A DNA stretch of 37,415 nt from Alistipes sp. (GCA_021201825.1 JAJQED010000037.1:1-37415), one strand, 5' to 3'. Positions 8,435 to 16,278 are shown, counted from the stretch's first letter. A program made the numbers and translations. The notes: generated by a model from the letters alone, not told the origin.

Positions 8435-8466
8435 CAAAGTTAAGTCGAAGTTTACTAAATCCGAAA
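8435..8466 (-). promoter_or_regulatory. Promoter of the DUF4286-GH31-cysQ operon
   Basis: The -7 element TAACTTTG (8435-8442) is 5 nt before the ATG. A near-consensus -33 TTTC (8463-8466) lies 20 bp upstream. The transcript would be nearly leaderless. Confidence 0.6.
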
Positions 8467-8598
8467 GGGGGTGTCCGCAAACCGCTTCGTGGACGATCGA
8501 TAAAGTTACATAAAATCGCCCGGAACATCAACCCTTTCACACCTGTAACGCACCGGCGGCGGGGAAATTACCTGCGGGGAATAAAATTTGCCGCCGGA

Positions 8599-8629
8599 TT
8601 TGTTTTGCAGGGAATTATCCGTATCTTTG
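8599..8629 (+). promoter_or_regulatory. rplU-rpmA promoter
   Basis: Full Bacteroidetes consensus: -33 TTTG at 8599-8602, 19-bp spacer, -7 TATCTTTG at 8622-8629. The rplU ATG is 28 bp beyond, giving a leader of about 20 nt. Confidence 0.8.
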
Positions 8630-8657
8630 CCCTCCGAAATATATCTTTCAGAAATAG

Positions 8658-8969
8658 ATGTACGTAATTGTAGAAATTGCAGGTCAGCAATTTAAAGCTG
8701 AGAAAGGACGTAAGCTCTATGTTCACCGTCTGCAGGGGGAGGAAGGTTCCCCTGTGAGCTTCGACCAGGTACTGCTAACGGATAACGACGGTCAGGTCAA
8801 TGTGGGAACACCTGTTGTAAAAGGGTCCCAGGTAAAAGCTACTATCCTCCGCCACCTTAAGGACGACAAGGTTATCGTCTTCAAGAAAAAGCGCAGGAAA
8901 GGATACAGGGTTAAGAACGGCCACAGGCAGTACCTCACCCAGATCCTTATAGACGACATTATCGCATAA
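8658..8969 (+). CDS. rplU: 50S ribosomal protein L21
   Basis: A 103-residue 23S rRNA-binding protein of the large subunit, normal length. It shows the family pattern [19 protein letters not shown] at the N-terminus, [17 protein letters not shown] in the middle, and [21 protein letters not shown] near the C-terminus. It is first of the conserved rplU-rpmA pair, with rpmA 18 bp downstream, and is driven by the promoter at 8599-8629. Confidence 0.98.
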   Translation: MYVIVEIAGQQFKAEKGRKLYVHRLQGEEGSPVSFDQVLLTDNDGQVNVGTPVVKGSQVKATILRHLKDDKVIVFKKKRRKGYRVKNGHRQYLTQILIDDIIA

Positions 8970-8987
8970 CGGTTAAACGGTAGAACG

Positions 8988-9248
8988 ATGGCACATAAAA
9001 AAGGAGTAGGTAGTTCCAAGAACGGCCGCGAGTCGGAAAGCAAGAGGCTCGGCGTCAAACTATTCGGCGGCCAGTTTGCCAAAGCGGGCAATATTATCGT
9101 CCGCCAGAGGGGTACCGTACACAACCCGGGAGACAACGTTGGTATCGGCAAGGACCATACGCTTTTCGCCCTGGTGGACGGCACGGTTTCTTTCAAGAAG
9201 AAAGCCTCGGGCAAGTCTTACGTAAGCGTAACTCCCGTTGCGGAATAA
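8988..9248 (+). CDS. rpmA: 50S ribosomal protein L27
   Basis: An 86-residue protein whose N-terminal tail reaches the peptidyl-transferase centre. It begins [16 protein letters not shown] and continues [24 protein letters not shown] and GVGKDHTL-like [14 protein letters not shown]. The N-terminus starts directly with MAHKKG, so there is no cleavable Firmicutes-type pre-sequence. Second gene of the rplU-rpmA operon; a terminator follows at 9277-9305. Confidence 0.98.
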   Translation: MAHKKGVGSSKNGRESESKRLGVKLFGGQFAKAGNIIVRQRGTVHNPGDNVGIGKDHTLFALVDGTVSFKKKASGKSYVSVTPVAE

Positions 9249-9276
9249 GCTCCGGGCAGACATATTTTAACACAGG

Positions 9277-9305
9277 ACGGGAAACGGATACCGCTTCCCG
9301 TTTTT
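9277..9305 (+). terminator. rplU-rpmA terminator
   Basis: Arms 9277-9287 and 9291-9301, 11 bp with one mismatch and a 3-nt loop, then TTTTTG. It lies 28 bp after the rpmA stop. Confidence 0.8.
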
Positions 9306-9520
9306 GTTTGGAAAACACGGGCCTTCACGGGGAAAATCCCCCTGTAGGTAATAAAAAACAATAATACGTTGCAACGCCAGAACGTGTTTTTGCATCTGTA
9401 GAGATATACTCCCGCATGCAGGGTATAGCTGGGGCGGACCGGTTCCGCAAGAGGGATGATCCGGGTAGCGGGAAAATAAAAACTTTTATCACTCAAAAAA
9501 CTCAATTAAAACTTAAGACC

Positions 9521-10036
9521 ATGAAAGAAATGAAGAAATTCCTGTTGATGCTTTTCGTAGTAGTACTTCCCCTGGGGATGGTAGCATGTAGCGATGACGA
9601 CGATGATGATGACAACGACGACAATAATACAGAAGTTGTCCTGGCGAAAGAAGCAGCAGGAACATATACCGGTACTTTTGACGCAGGTATTGCTGACGGT
9701 GATATGACAATAACTATCTCGGCTGTATCCGGTTCGGACGATGAGGTTAATATTACTATCGGTGATATGACCATTATGTTTGTTATTACAGCTTCCTTTG
9801 ATGATATTGAAAATGTAAAACTTACCGGTACGGAAGATAACATTACCATCGCATCTCAAACTAAAGAAGTAGGTATGAACATTTCTGTTCTGCCCGACCC
9901 CTTTGACGCTGAAGTAACTCTGAGCGGTAGTATAAAAGACGGGAAGTTGGAACTGAATGCTAAAGTATCGGCTGATATGCTCGATACAGCGCAAATCGGT
10001 ACTTTAGATATTTCTATAGAAGCCGAAAAAGAATAG
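9521..10036 (+). CDS. Surface lipoprotein, possible calycin-like beta-barrel (copy 1)
   Basis: A 171-residue lipoprotein with signal sequence MKEMKKFLLMLFVVVLPLG and lipobox Cys23 (MVAC). Right after Cys23 is an Asp-rich run (SDDDDDDDNDD), the type of lipoprotein export signal that sends Bacteroidetes lipoproteins to the cell surface. The mature part starts AAGTYTGTF and has alternating beta-strands. It resembles the small calycin-like lipoproteins of Bacteroides, but that is judged by pattern only. The ATG at 9521 is preferred over an in-frame upstream start at 9416, because the signal peptide begins here. A paralogue lies 153 bp downstream, each with its own terminator. The 215 bp between the rpmA terminator and this start show no clear promoter. 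Confidence 0.8.
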   Translation: MKEMKKFLLMLFVVVLPLGMVACSDDDDDDDNDDNNTEVVLAKEAAGTYTGTFDAGIADGDMTITISAVSGSDDEVNITIGDMTIMFVITASFDDIENVKLTGTEDNITIASQTKEVGMNISVLPDPFDAEVTLSGSIKDGKLELNAKVSADMLDTAQIGTLDISIEAEKE

Positions 10037-10057
10037 ATCTACAGGTTAGATAAATAA

Positions 10058-10090
10058 AATAGCACCGGCCCCAATGCCGGTGCTATTTTT
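10058..10090 (+). terminator. Terminator after lipoprotein copy 1
   Basis: Perfect 12-bp arms 10058-10069 and 10076-10087, 6-nt loop, T-run to 10090. Confidence 0.85.
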
Positions 10091-10189
10091 AAACCGGGCC
10101 GTACCGTGGCCTTCCGCCCTTTAAGGAAAAGCATTCGATCGACCTTTTACGTTGAAACGGCAAAGAGGTAATTAATTAAACTTAAATAG

Positions 10190-10717
10190 ATGAAAGAGGT
10201 TAAGAAATTTTTACTTATGCTTTTTATCGCGGCTATTCCCGTCGGGATGATGACAGCCTGCAGCGATGACGACGACGATGACCTCGACGACGGGGACGAT
10301 ACCGTCGAGCTCATTCTGGCCGACGAAGCCAAGGGAGCTTATAAGGGAACGTTCAACGTCACCAACCAATCGGGCCTCACGGGAGATATCACCGTAACAA
10401 TGGTAAAGGCCGGGGACGATGTGGTGAAGATCCAGATCGGCGAAATATCGATGCTGGCTGGGTATTTCGTAGCTAATTTCGATGAACCGACCGATATAAA
10501 GCTGACCGGTGAGACCGGCGATATTATCATTGCTTCGCAGACCCAGAAAATAGGTATGTCAGTCTCTGCAATCGGGGATTTCGAAGCCGAAGTTACCATT
10601 TCCGGGACTATCGAGGACGCAGAATACCTGACTCTTACTGCCACGGTTAGCGCCGATGATTTGGGTAGCTGGGGTTACAACCCGATGGAAATAGCGGTAG
10701 TCGCCGAAAAAGAATAA
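10190..10717 (+). CDS. Surface lipoprotein, possible calycin-like beta-barrel (copy 2)
   Basis: A 175-residue paralogue of the preceding gene. Signal sequence MKEVKKFLLMLFIAAIPVGM is followed by lipobox Cys24 (MTAC) and an acidic run (SDDDDDDLDDGDD). The mature region aligns throughout with copy 1: AKGAYKGTF with AAGTYTGTF, DIIIASQTQKIGMSVS with NITIASQTKEVGMNIS, EAEVTISGTIED with DAEVTLSGSIKD, and the same VVAEKE/IEAEKE end. Protein similarity is clear but DNA has diverged, so the duplication is old. Probably surface-exposed; ligand unknown. Own terminator at 10741-10768. Confidence 0.8.
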   Translation: MKEVKKFLLMLFIAAIPVGMMTACSDDDDDDLDDGDDTVELILADEAKGAYKGTFNVTNQSGLTGDITVTMVKAGDDVVKIQIGEISMLAGYFVANFDEPTDIKLTGETGDIIIASQTQKIGMSVSAIGDFEAEVTISGTIEDAEYLTLTATVSADDLGSWGYNPMEIAVVAEKE

Positions 10718-10740
10718 TTTATATCATCCATAATTATAGA

Positions 10741-10768
10741 AGCCACCGAAGACCCGGTGGCTTTTTTA
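10741..10768 (+). terminator. Terminator after lipoprotein copy 2
   Basis: Arms AGCCACCG (10741-10748) and CGGTGGCT (10755-10762) followed by a T-run. Confidence 0.8.
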
Positions 10769-10814
10769 TTATATCAGCCGAACGGCACGGATATTTCATT
10801 CAACCCCTACCGTA

Positions 10815-11048
10815 ATTGCGAGGAGCGCAGCGACGCGGCAATCTTGGTGGAAGCGCAATGATAAATGGAAGAAGAAGAGATTGCTTCACTGGCGTTCGCA
10901 ATGACGTTGAAAAGAAAGAGATTACTTCACTACGTTCGCAATCACGGAGAGGGAGAAGAGATTGCTTCACTACGTTCGCAATGACGGGGAACCGTTCGCA
11001 ATGACGGGAAAGAGCGTCATTGCAAGGAGCGCAGCTACGCGGCAATCT
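10815..11048. repeat. Cluster of interspersed palindromic repeats (locus A)
   Basis: Five or six copies of an imperfect palindrome bounded by ATTGCG and GCAATCT. Copies are at 10815-10844 (forward), 10878-10906, 10919-10946 and 10959-10987 (reverse complement), 10992-11008 (partial, reverse), and 11015-11048 (forward). The outer copies carry the core AGGAGCGCAGCGACGCGG; the inner ones carry TTCACTACGTTCG. The cluster fills the spacer between the convergent lipoprotein 2 and rlmI genes, and no protein reads through it. It belongs to the same family as 23795-24168. Confidence 0.8.
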
Positions 11049-11059
11049 AACTGAACGAT

Positions 11060-12262
11060 CTATTCCACGTACAACACCAGCCCTTTTAGGTATTCCCCTT
11101 CGGGGTGGTATATGCTGACCGGATGGTCGGGCGGCTGGGAGAGGCGGTGCAGGATGCGGACGTTGCGGCCGGAAATGGCGGCGGCGGAAAAGACCATCGT
11201 CCGGAACTGCTCGACCGACACGGCCTGCGAACAACTGAAAGTGAACAGTATCCCTCCGGGATTTATTTTGGCCATTGCCGCCGCATTGAGCCTGCGGTAG
11301 GCCTGCAGTGCATTGGGCACGGCTTTATGGTGTTTGGCGAAAGCCGGGGGATCGAGAATTATGAGGTCGTAACCGCCGGCCATTTCGCGAACGAACTTTG
11401 TAGCATCGGCGGTAACGGCACAATGCGGGGCATGAGCGCCGAAATTCAGCTCGACATTACGGCCGGTCATTTCCACGGCATACTGCGAACTGTCGACCGA
11501 ATCGGCGGCAACGGCACCGCCTTTAAGCGCATAGACCGAAAAACCACCGGTATAGCAAAAGGTATTGAGCACCCGGCGGCCCCGGGAATATTCCATAACA
11601 AGCCTGCGGCTGTCCCGCTGGTCGAGGAAGAAACCTGTTTTCTGGCCCCGCTCCCAATCTACGGCGAACTCCAGTCCGTTTTCGAGTACTGTGACGGTTT
11701 TTTTTGTCGACGGTTGGCTGTCCGCCTGCCAAAGGTAGCCGTCCACAGGTTCCAATCCGGCGTTGAACGGCACGGTGCGGCTGCTCTTATCGTAAACTGC
11801 ACGCAGCCTGCCATCCAGTACGGAACGCAAGGCTTCGGCTATTTGGGCACGGCTGTCGAACATGCCGACGCTATGGCACTGGATTACGGCCGTATCCCCG
11901 TATATATCGACCACAAGGCCGGGCAGCAGGTCCCCTTCACCATGCACAAGCCTGTAGCAGGTGGTATCTTTGGATGAAGTCAGTCCGATGGTTGTCCGTA
12001 ACGCATAAGCCTCACCGATCCGGGTACGCCACCAGGCGGCATCGACCAGCTCGTCCTGGAAAGTTAGTACCCGGACCGCGATGGACCCTACCTGGCAATG
12101 GCCCCTTGCGAGGAACCTGCCCGTACTGTCGCATACGTCCGCAATACATCCCTCCTCGATTTCGCCGTCGGCGCGGCCAATGGCCCCGGAGAATACCCAC
12201 GGGTGCCGGCGCAGGAGGGACTCCTCCTTGCCTTTTTTCAAATATAGTTTCGGATATGACAT
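11060..12262 (-). CDS. rlmI: Class I SAM-dependent rRNA methyltransferase, RlmI family
   Basis: A 400-residue protein likely to methylate C5 of a 23S rRNA cytosine (C1962 in E. coli). The N-terminal PUA domain (about 1-75) opens YPKLYLKKGKEESLLRRHPWVFSGAI. A linker domain with VDIYGDTAVIQ follows. The Rossmann methyltransferase core has VLNTFCYTGGFSVYAL for SAM binding, LIILDPPAFAK as motif IV, and FTFSCSQAV carrying the likely catalytic Cys. Length is typical. It begins 18 bp after the exonuclease stop, so the two are probably co-transcribed with recQ upstream. The target base is inferred from the family. Confidence 0.88.
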   Translation of the reverse strand: MSYPKLYLKKGKEESLLRRHPWVFSGAIGRADGEIEEGCIADVCDSTGRFLARGHCQVGSIAVRVLTFQDELVDAAWWRTRIGEAYALRTTIGLTSSKDTTCYRLVHGEGDLLPGLVVDIYGDTAVIQCHSVGMFDSRAQIAEALRSVLDGRLRAVYDKSSRTVPFNAGLEPVDGYLWQADSQPSTKKTVTVLENGLEFAVDWERGQKTGFFLDQRDSRRLVMEYSRGRRVLNTFCYTGGFSVYALKGGAVAADSVDSSQYAVEMTGRNVELNFGAHAPHCAVTADATKFVREMAGGYDLIILDPPAFAKHHKAVPNALQAYRRLNAAAMAKINPGGILFTFSCSQAVSVEQFRTMVFSAAAISGRNVRILHRLSQPPDHPVSIYHPEGEYLKGLVLYVE

Positions 12263-12280
12263 TAGATAAGTTTGCGGGTG

Positions 12281-12988
12281 CTACTTTTCCCGGGTTTCGT
12301 CCGTCGGTGTGACGGACGGTTTCTTCCTGTAGCGGCGTTTATACCGCCGGGGTTTCTTGGCTTTCTCCTTGGGTGGCGCCGGTTCTGGCACGGGTAGCGG
12401 ATTGCGGTCCGTTTTCTGTAAAACTTCGTGCATCCGCAGGCAAACCCAGGCATCGGTAGCGGCATAGGAACATTGCGCCGTAGTAAGCGACGTAGCCTCC
12501 CAATTACTTAGCCTCTGGGCTTTGGACACCCTCTGGCCCAGGATGATCGCCGACATCTTACGGACGCTTTTCTCGGCCACACCCCACTCTCCCGCAATGG
12601 ACTGCAGATCCAGAAAGCCGTCGGGCCGGAAATGCCGCAGTTGCTGTAAGGCTTTGATATCGTTGCCTATATCGGCACCGATCTTTACGGTGGTCTTACT
12701 CTCGAGCACCTTGATCACCGGTTTGACGAGGGCCATTTTACATAGCCGGAACAGATAACAGGTATGCGGGGTGGACAACTGTAAAAGTGCCACCTTATTG
12801 AGCGGGCCGGCCTTGAAAGTCGGCCGGGTCTCGGTATCGAAACCGATAAGGGGATACTGCAGCAGGTCCTCGCAGGCCCGCACGGCATCCTCCGCCGTAT
12901 CCACCACGACCACCTCCCCCTCGAACCGGACAGGCGGCATGGCGGCGACCTCGTCCGCCTCTATATTTTCCCGGAATCCGTTTTTCAT
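12281..12988 (-). CDS. DEDDy-type 3'-5' exonuclease domain protein
   Basis: A 235-residue protein with an RNase D/WRN-like exonuclease fold. Exo I is GFDTETRP, exo II is IGADIGNDIKAL, and exo III is CSYAATDAWVCLRMH with the Tyr and Asp of the DEDDy class. It ends in a very basic tail (KEKAKKPRRYKRRYRKKP) likely to contact nucleic acid. No HRDC domain follows, unlike RNase D. The chosen start is ATG 12988. The longer frame would use a TTG at 13000 that lies inside the -7 element TAACTTTG (12998-13005). It sits directly behind recQ, suggesting a role in DNA repair, though processing of RNA is also possible. Confidence 0.83.
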   Translation of the reverse strand: MKNGFRENIEADEVAAMPPVRFEGEVVVVDTAEDAVRACEDLLQYPLIGFDTETRPTFKAGPLNKVALLQLSTPHTCYLFRLCKMALVKPVIKVLESKTTVKIGADIGNDIKALQQLRHFRPDGFLDLQSIAGEWGVAEKSVRKMSAIILGQRVSKAQRLSNWEATSLTTAQCSYAATDAWVCLRMHEVLQKTDRNPLPVPEPAPPKEKAKKPRRYKRRYRKKPSVTPTDETREK

Positions 12989-12997
12989 ACCGACTGG

Positions 12998-13005
12998 CAA
13001 AGTTA
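12998..13005 (-). promoter_or_regulatory. -7 element (TAACTTTG) of the exonuclease gene, built on the recQ stop codon
   Basis: The TAA stop of recQ (13005-13003) supplies the first three bases of an exact TAnnTTTG. The exonuclease ATG is 9 nt downstream, so any leader would be only a few nucleotides. Confidence 0.5.
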
Positions 13006-14913
13006 CCGTTTTACCGCCAGTTTTCCGTCTTCGCGGCAGTAAATAATGCCCCGGGCGGTGAGCGATTCGACGGCGGCGGACAATCCGGCGGCCGGCACGG
13101 CCAGTTCCCCGGCCAGTTCTTTTACGGCAAGCGGCTCAGTTTCGATAGCCCGGAGAACCCGCTGCTCGAGATCGTCGGTGTCTGCCTGCTTGCTGCGGAG
13201 CTTTTTCTTGGCGATGCACACGTCGCAGCTCCCGCAATCCGCAGGGTCTTCCTCCCCGAAATATTTCCGCAGGAAAACCTGCCTGCACTGCCCCTCTCCG
13301 TTGGCATATTCGTGCATGGCCTTCAACCGGGCGGCGGCCATTTCCTTGCGGATACGGTAGCTTTCTGGGGAGATATACACGTCCCGGGTGGGCAGCCTCT
13401 CCTCGGTGAGCAACAACACGGGAGAACGACTGCCGGGAACGTACCGTATGATCCGGCTGGTCCAGAGTTTTTTCAATAGCTCCCGTACCTTATCAGTCTT
13501 GTAGCCCGACCATTGGGCTATCTCGTTCTCGTCGATAGGCACCAACCGGTCGCCGAACACCCCGGCATACAACCGTAAAATGGTCGTCAATATATGATCC
13601 AGCTCCTCGCGGTCGATCCTTATTTTATAGAGGTCGTCCCGGCCCACAAGGAAATGGATGCGGGGCGGGTTGTCGCTCTCGGGAGTCAGGGTAAGGTAAC
13701 CGTTCTGCTGCAATATCTTAAGGGCGCTCAGGGCCGTGGAATGGTGCATCCGGTTGCGGGATGCGAAATCGAACAGGTCGAACGGCGCCGAATAATACTT
13801 CCCGTCGCCGATGCCGATCTGCAGGTAGTCGAACAATGCCTGATAGCACTCCCTTATCTTTTCGAGCGGCGGGAATTCCGCCCCGAACGACCGGACGGCC
13901 CGGCGCCAGTCGTCACTGGCTGCAAGTAGTACGGCATAGGACCGCTTGCCGTCGCGCCCGGCCCGGCCCGACTCCTGGTAATAAGACTCGGGAGAATCCG
14001 TCATATCGTAATGGACCACCAGCCGTACATCCGGCTTATCGATCCCCATGCCGAATGCGTTTGTGCATACCATCACCCGCACTTCGTTCTTCAGCCACCG
14101 CTCCTGGCTCTCGCTCCGCCGTTTGGCATCTATTCCCGCATGGTACGGGGCTGCCGGAATGCCGTTATCGGCCAGCATTGACGCCGTCCGCTCGGCTTCC
14201 TCCCGCAAACGGACATACACGATGGCCGTCCCCGGAACATTGCCCAGTATCCTGAGCAACTGCCCGGCCTTATCGTCGGAGTGCCGTACGGCATAGGAGA
14301 TATTGCGCCGCTCGAAACTGGTGCGTTTTATCCGCCCCTCTTTCATCCCGAGATGGTGCATTATGTCCCGGGCCACCGTCGGGGTTGCCGACGCGGTAAG
14401 GGCCAGCACGGGAACATCCTCCAACCTTTCGCGCAATTCCCCGATCCGCAGGTACGACGGCCTGAAATCGTATCCCCACTGGGAGATACAATGGGCCTCG
14501 TCCACCGCCAACAAACTGACCGGCATCCGTGTTACCCGCTCCCTGAAAACCGGTGACAACAGCCGTTCCGGAGCAACATAAAGGAACTTGAGGTCGCCCC
14601 ACGAAGCGTTATCAAGGATAATATCTATCTGCCGGGACGTTAGGGAAGAGTGGATCGCGGCGGCGGCGATCCCAAGGGAGCGCAACCGGTCCACCTGGTC
14701 TTTCATCAACGCCACGAGCGGCGACACCACCAGGCACACCCCCTCCTTGTCCATAGCCGGGACCTGATACAAAAGCGACTTCCCGGCACCGGTCGGCATC
14801 AACACCAACGTATCCCACCCCGACCCTACGGACATCATAACGTCCGCCTGCCCGGGCCGGAATTCCCCGTAGCCCCAGTACCGCCGCATTATCTCCCTGT
14901 ACCGCGCTTCCAT
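13003..14913 (-). CDS. recQ: ATP-dependent DNA helicase RecQ
   Basis: A 636-residue 3'-5' helicase for recombinational repair and fork processing. Seen in order: FRPGQADVMMSV (motif 0), MPTGAGKSLLYQVPA (Walker A), VDEAHCISQWGYDFRPSY (DEAH box and aromatic loop), ALTASATPTV (motif III), TNAFGMGIDKPDVRLVVHYD and QESGRAGRDG (motifs V and VI). A zinc site CRQVFLRKYF...DCGSCDVC and a C-terminal winged-helix region follow. No classical HRDC domain is seen; the last 60 residues form a small helix-turn-helix-like unit. The ATG at 14913 lies 5 nt after a TATCTTTG element, so the mRNA is probably leaderless or nearly so. The downstream exonuclease and rlmI are probably co-transcribed. Confidence 0.95.
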   Translation of the reverse strand: MEARYREIMRRYWGYGEFRPGQADVMMSVGSGWDTLVLMPTGAGKSLLYQVPAMDKEGVCLVVSPLVALMKDQVDRLRSLGIAAAAIHSSLTSRQIDIILDNASWGDLKFLYVAPERLLSPVFRERVTRMPVSLLAVDEAHCISQWGYDFRPSYLRIGELRERLEDVPVLALTASATPTVARDIMHHLGMKEGRIKRTSFERRNISYAVRHSDDKAGQLLRILGNVPGTAIVYVRLREEAERTASMLADNGIPAAPYHAGIDAKRRSESQERWLKNEVRVMVCTNAFGMGIDKPDVRLVVHYDMTDSPESYYQESGRAGRDGKRSYAVLLAASDDWRRAVRSFGAEFPPLEKIRECYQALFDYLQIGIGDGKYYSAPFDLFDFASRNRMHHSTALSALKILQQNGYLTLTPESDNPPRIHFLVGRDDLYKIRIDREELDHILTTILRLYAGVFGDRLVPIDENEIAQWSGYKTDKVRELLKKLWTSRIIRYVPGSRSPVLLLTEERLPTRDVYISPESYRIRKEMAAARLKAMHEYANGEGQCRQVFLRKYFGEEDPADCGSCDVCIAKKKLRSKQADTDDLEQRVLRAIETEPLAVKELAGELAVPAAGLSAAVESLTARGIIYCREDGKLAVKR

Positions 14914-14917
14914 ACCG

Positions 14918-14925
14918 CAAAGATA
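14918..14925 (-). promoter_or_regulatory. -7 element (TATCTTTG) abutting recQ
   Basis: Exact TAnnTTTG on the - strand with 4 nt between its G and the recQ ATG. No clear -33 word. A small hairpin (arms 14943-14950 and 14961-14968) lies just upstream. Confidence 0.5.
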
Positions 14926-14973
14926 CCAAGATATTCCAGGTTATAGCCGGCTACACCGACCCGGCTATATGAA

Positions 14974-15001
14974 TAAAAAAGGCCGGGAATCTATCCCGGC
15001 C
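14974..15001 (-). terminator. Terminator of the small winged-helix gene
   Basis: Arms 14981-14988 and 14994-15001 (GGCCGGGA/TCCCGGCC); on the - strand followed by TTTTTTATTC. It lies 20 bp past the stop at 15022. Confidence 0.85.
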
Positions 15002-15021
15002 ACCTGTAGTCTCTGTGGCTT

Positions 15022-15192
15022 TTACTTTTTAATATCGTAAAAGCACCGCTTGGGGGAATAGAGCTTGCCCTCGGCCACCAGTTTCTTTATGGCCTTTGCC
15101 ACATCGTCCTTGTTTTCCCCTGTAGCCGCTGCAATCTCCCCGGCTTTCATCTCCCCGCCGTCCCGGAGGGCTTTGATTATTTTTTCTTCCAT
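15022..15192 (-). CDS. Small winged-helix DNA-binding protein
   Basis: A 56-residue protein that is essentially one winged-helix domain. The first helix is EEKIIKALRDG, the helix-turn-helix is MKAGEIAAATGENKDDVAKAIKKLVAEG, and the wing is KLYSPKRCFYDI. It is probably a transcription factor, or a small chromatin or RNA-binding regulator; its targets are unknown. The ATG at 15192 is chosen over the TTG at 15219, because that TTG falls inside a consensus promoter (15217-15248). It has its own promoter and terminator, so it is a single-gene unit. Confidence 0.75.
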   Translation of the reverse strand: MEEKIIKALRDGGEMKAGEIAAATGENKDDVAKAIKKLVAEGKLYSPKRCFYDIKK

Positions 15193-15216
15193 TTGCGTGG
15201 TTGTATTGTTATACGA

Positions 15217-15248
15217 CAAAGCTAACTTTTCGCCGGGACTATCGCAAA
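15217..15248 (-). promoter_or_regulatory. Promoter of the small winged-helix gene
   Basis: Full consensus on the - strand: -33 TTTG (15245-15248), 20-bp spacer, -7 TAGCTTTG (15217-15224). The leader is about 18 nt to the ATG at 15192. Confidence 0.75.
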
Positions 15249-15286
15249 TCGGAAATTCTTATCCCGGTATCGGAACCCTCTATACG

Positions 15287-15312
15287 AAAAATCCCCGCCG
15301 TAGGGCGGGGAT
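15287..15312 (-). terminator. rpmI-rplT terminator
   Basis: Arms ATCCCCGCC (15291-15299) and GGCGGGGAT (15304-15312); on the - strand followed by TTTTTCG. It lies 18 bp after the rplT stop. Confidence 0.85.
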
Positions 15313-15330
15313 CCAACCGGGAGGAGCCGG

Positions 15331-15675
15331 TTATTTAACCGTATTAACTATTTTCTCGAATGCCTTGGGATTGTTCATCGCCAGATCGGCCATAACCTTA
15401 CGGTTAAGCTTGATACCCTTGGCGTTGACCTTACCCATAAATTGCGAATAAGTCATTCCGTGCAGGCGGGCGGCAGCGTTGATACGCTGGATCCACAGGC
15501 TGCGGAACGTACGTTTTTTGTTCTTACGGTCCCTGTAAGCATAAGTGAGACCCTTTTCGACGGTATTCTTGGCAACCGTCCATACATTTCCCCTTGAACC
15601 AAAGTTACCCTTGGCAAGCTTTAAAACTTTTTTTCTTCTGGCTCTGGATGCTACCGCATTTACTGACCTTGGCAT
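15331..15675 (-). CDS. rplT: 50S ribosomal protein L20
   Basis: A 114-residue 23S rRNA-binding assembly protein of normal length. It begins [23 protein letters not shown] and contains [41 protein letters not shown]-type sequence in the middle. It continues [21 protein letters not shown] and ends [13 protein letters not shown]. It follows rpmI by 100 bp on the same strand and ends before a strong hairpin. In many bacteria L20 controls its own operon through the mRNA; no leader structure can be confirmed here by eye. Confidence 0.98.
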   Translation of the reverse strand: MPRSVNAVASRARRKKVLKLAKGNFGSRGNVWTVAKNTVEKGLTYAYRDRKNKKRTFRSLWIQRINAAARLHGMTYSQFMGKVNAKGIKLNRKVMADLAMNNPKAFEKIVNTVK

Positions 15676-15775
15676 AAATTTAAGTTTTACGAATGGTTAG
15701 CGACACGGTTTTCCCGTATTCTTCGGGGCTAACACACTCTTAATTTAACATTTAAAAGACAACTCCCCGCCCCGT

Positions 15776-15967
15776 TTAGCGAAGCATCATCTTAACTTTG
15801 GCCTCGTCGGCCTTTGAAACGAGACCCGAATAAGTCAGATTACGTTTCTGTTTTGTTTCTTTTTTCGTGAGGATGTGCCGTTTAAAGGCATGCTTCCTCT
15901 TGATCTTTCCCGAGCCGGTAAGCGTGAAACGCTTCTTGGCCCCGGAGTTTGTTTTCAATTTAGGCAT
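15776..15967 (-). CDS. rpmI: 50S ribosomal protein L35
   Basis: A 63-residue basic protein: [62 protein letters not shown]. It is first of a two-gene rpmI-rplT operon with its own consensus promoter at 16000-16031. infC, which normally precedes rpmI in Bacteroidetes and most bacteria, is not upstream; an AraC gene and an integrase occupy that side instead. Confidence 0.97.
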   Translation of the reverse strand: MPKLKTNSGAKKRFTLTGSGKIKRKHAFKRHILTKKETKQKRNLTYSGLVSKADEAKVKMMLR

Positions 15968-15999
15968 CTGTGAAAATAATTATATAGTTAAACAGCCTA

Positions 16000-16031
16000 C
16001 AAAGTTACACATATTTGCCGAACATTCCAAA
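16000..16031 (-). promoter_or_regulatory. rpmI-rplT promoter
   Basis: Full consensus on the - strand: -33 TTTG (16028-16031), 20-bp spacer, -7 TAACTTTG (16000-16007). The leader is about 26 nt. Confidence 0.8.
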
Positions 16032-16278
16032 AACCCCGCAACCCCGGCAGTAGTACTTTCAAGGAAAAGCCCGGCCGCCGTGGAATAAATTGGATTACCG
16101 TCGCGAATAATTAATTTTACAAAACTATTCACATTTTGGACTTAGTTTCGCGTATATATTATGCAAAAAGTTATATCGGTTTCATTTCCGTCACTTGGTA
16201 AGTGATGGAAAAGGAATGAAAAGAGCGGCGATAAACCCTTTATAGTACCGTGTGAAAGCGATAGAGTAAGAGTAGCTA
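16032..16278. other. Non-coding left flank of the AraC cassette
   Basis: Together with 15968-16031 this makes a 311-bp stretch without a gene. It holds the rpmI promoter on the left, then an AT-rich segment, the left 39-bp inverted repeat (16185-16223), and 55 bp downstream of the AraC stop. No convincing terminator or open frame is seen between 16224 and 16278. Confidence 0.6.
16185..16223 (+). repeat. Left copy of the 39-bp inverted repeat flanking the AraC gene
   Basis: Matches the reverse complement of 17370-17408 at all 39 positions; the identity stops at both edges. The outer 27 bp (16185-16211) are nearly palindromic by themselves: arms TTTCCRTCACTT around a central GGT, with one mismatched pair. 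Such a core is what a tyrosine recombinase site looks like. The inner 12 bp end GGAATGAAAAG. Confidence 0.9.

Noticed and set aside
12989-13000. TTG start for the exonuclease
   Set aside because: The TTG lies inside the -7 promoter element; the same reasoning removed non-ATG starts at 15219, 20234, 32710 and 36117.
14943-14968. Hairpin upstream of recQ as a terminator
   Set aside because: Short arms, long loop and no T-run in either direction; the stronger hairpin at 14981-15001 already ends the upstream transcript.
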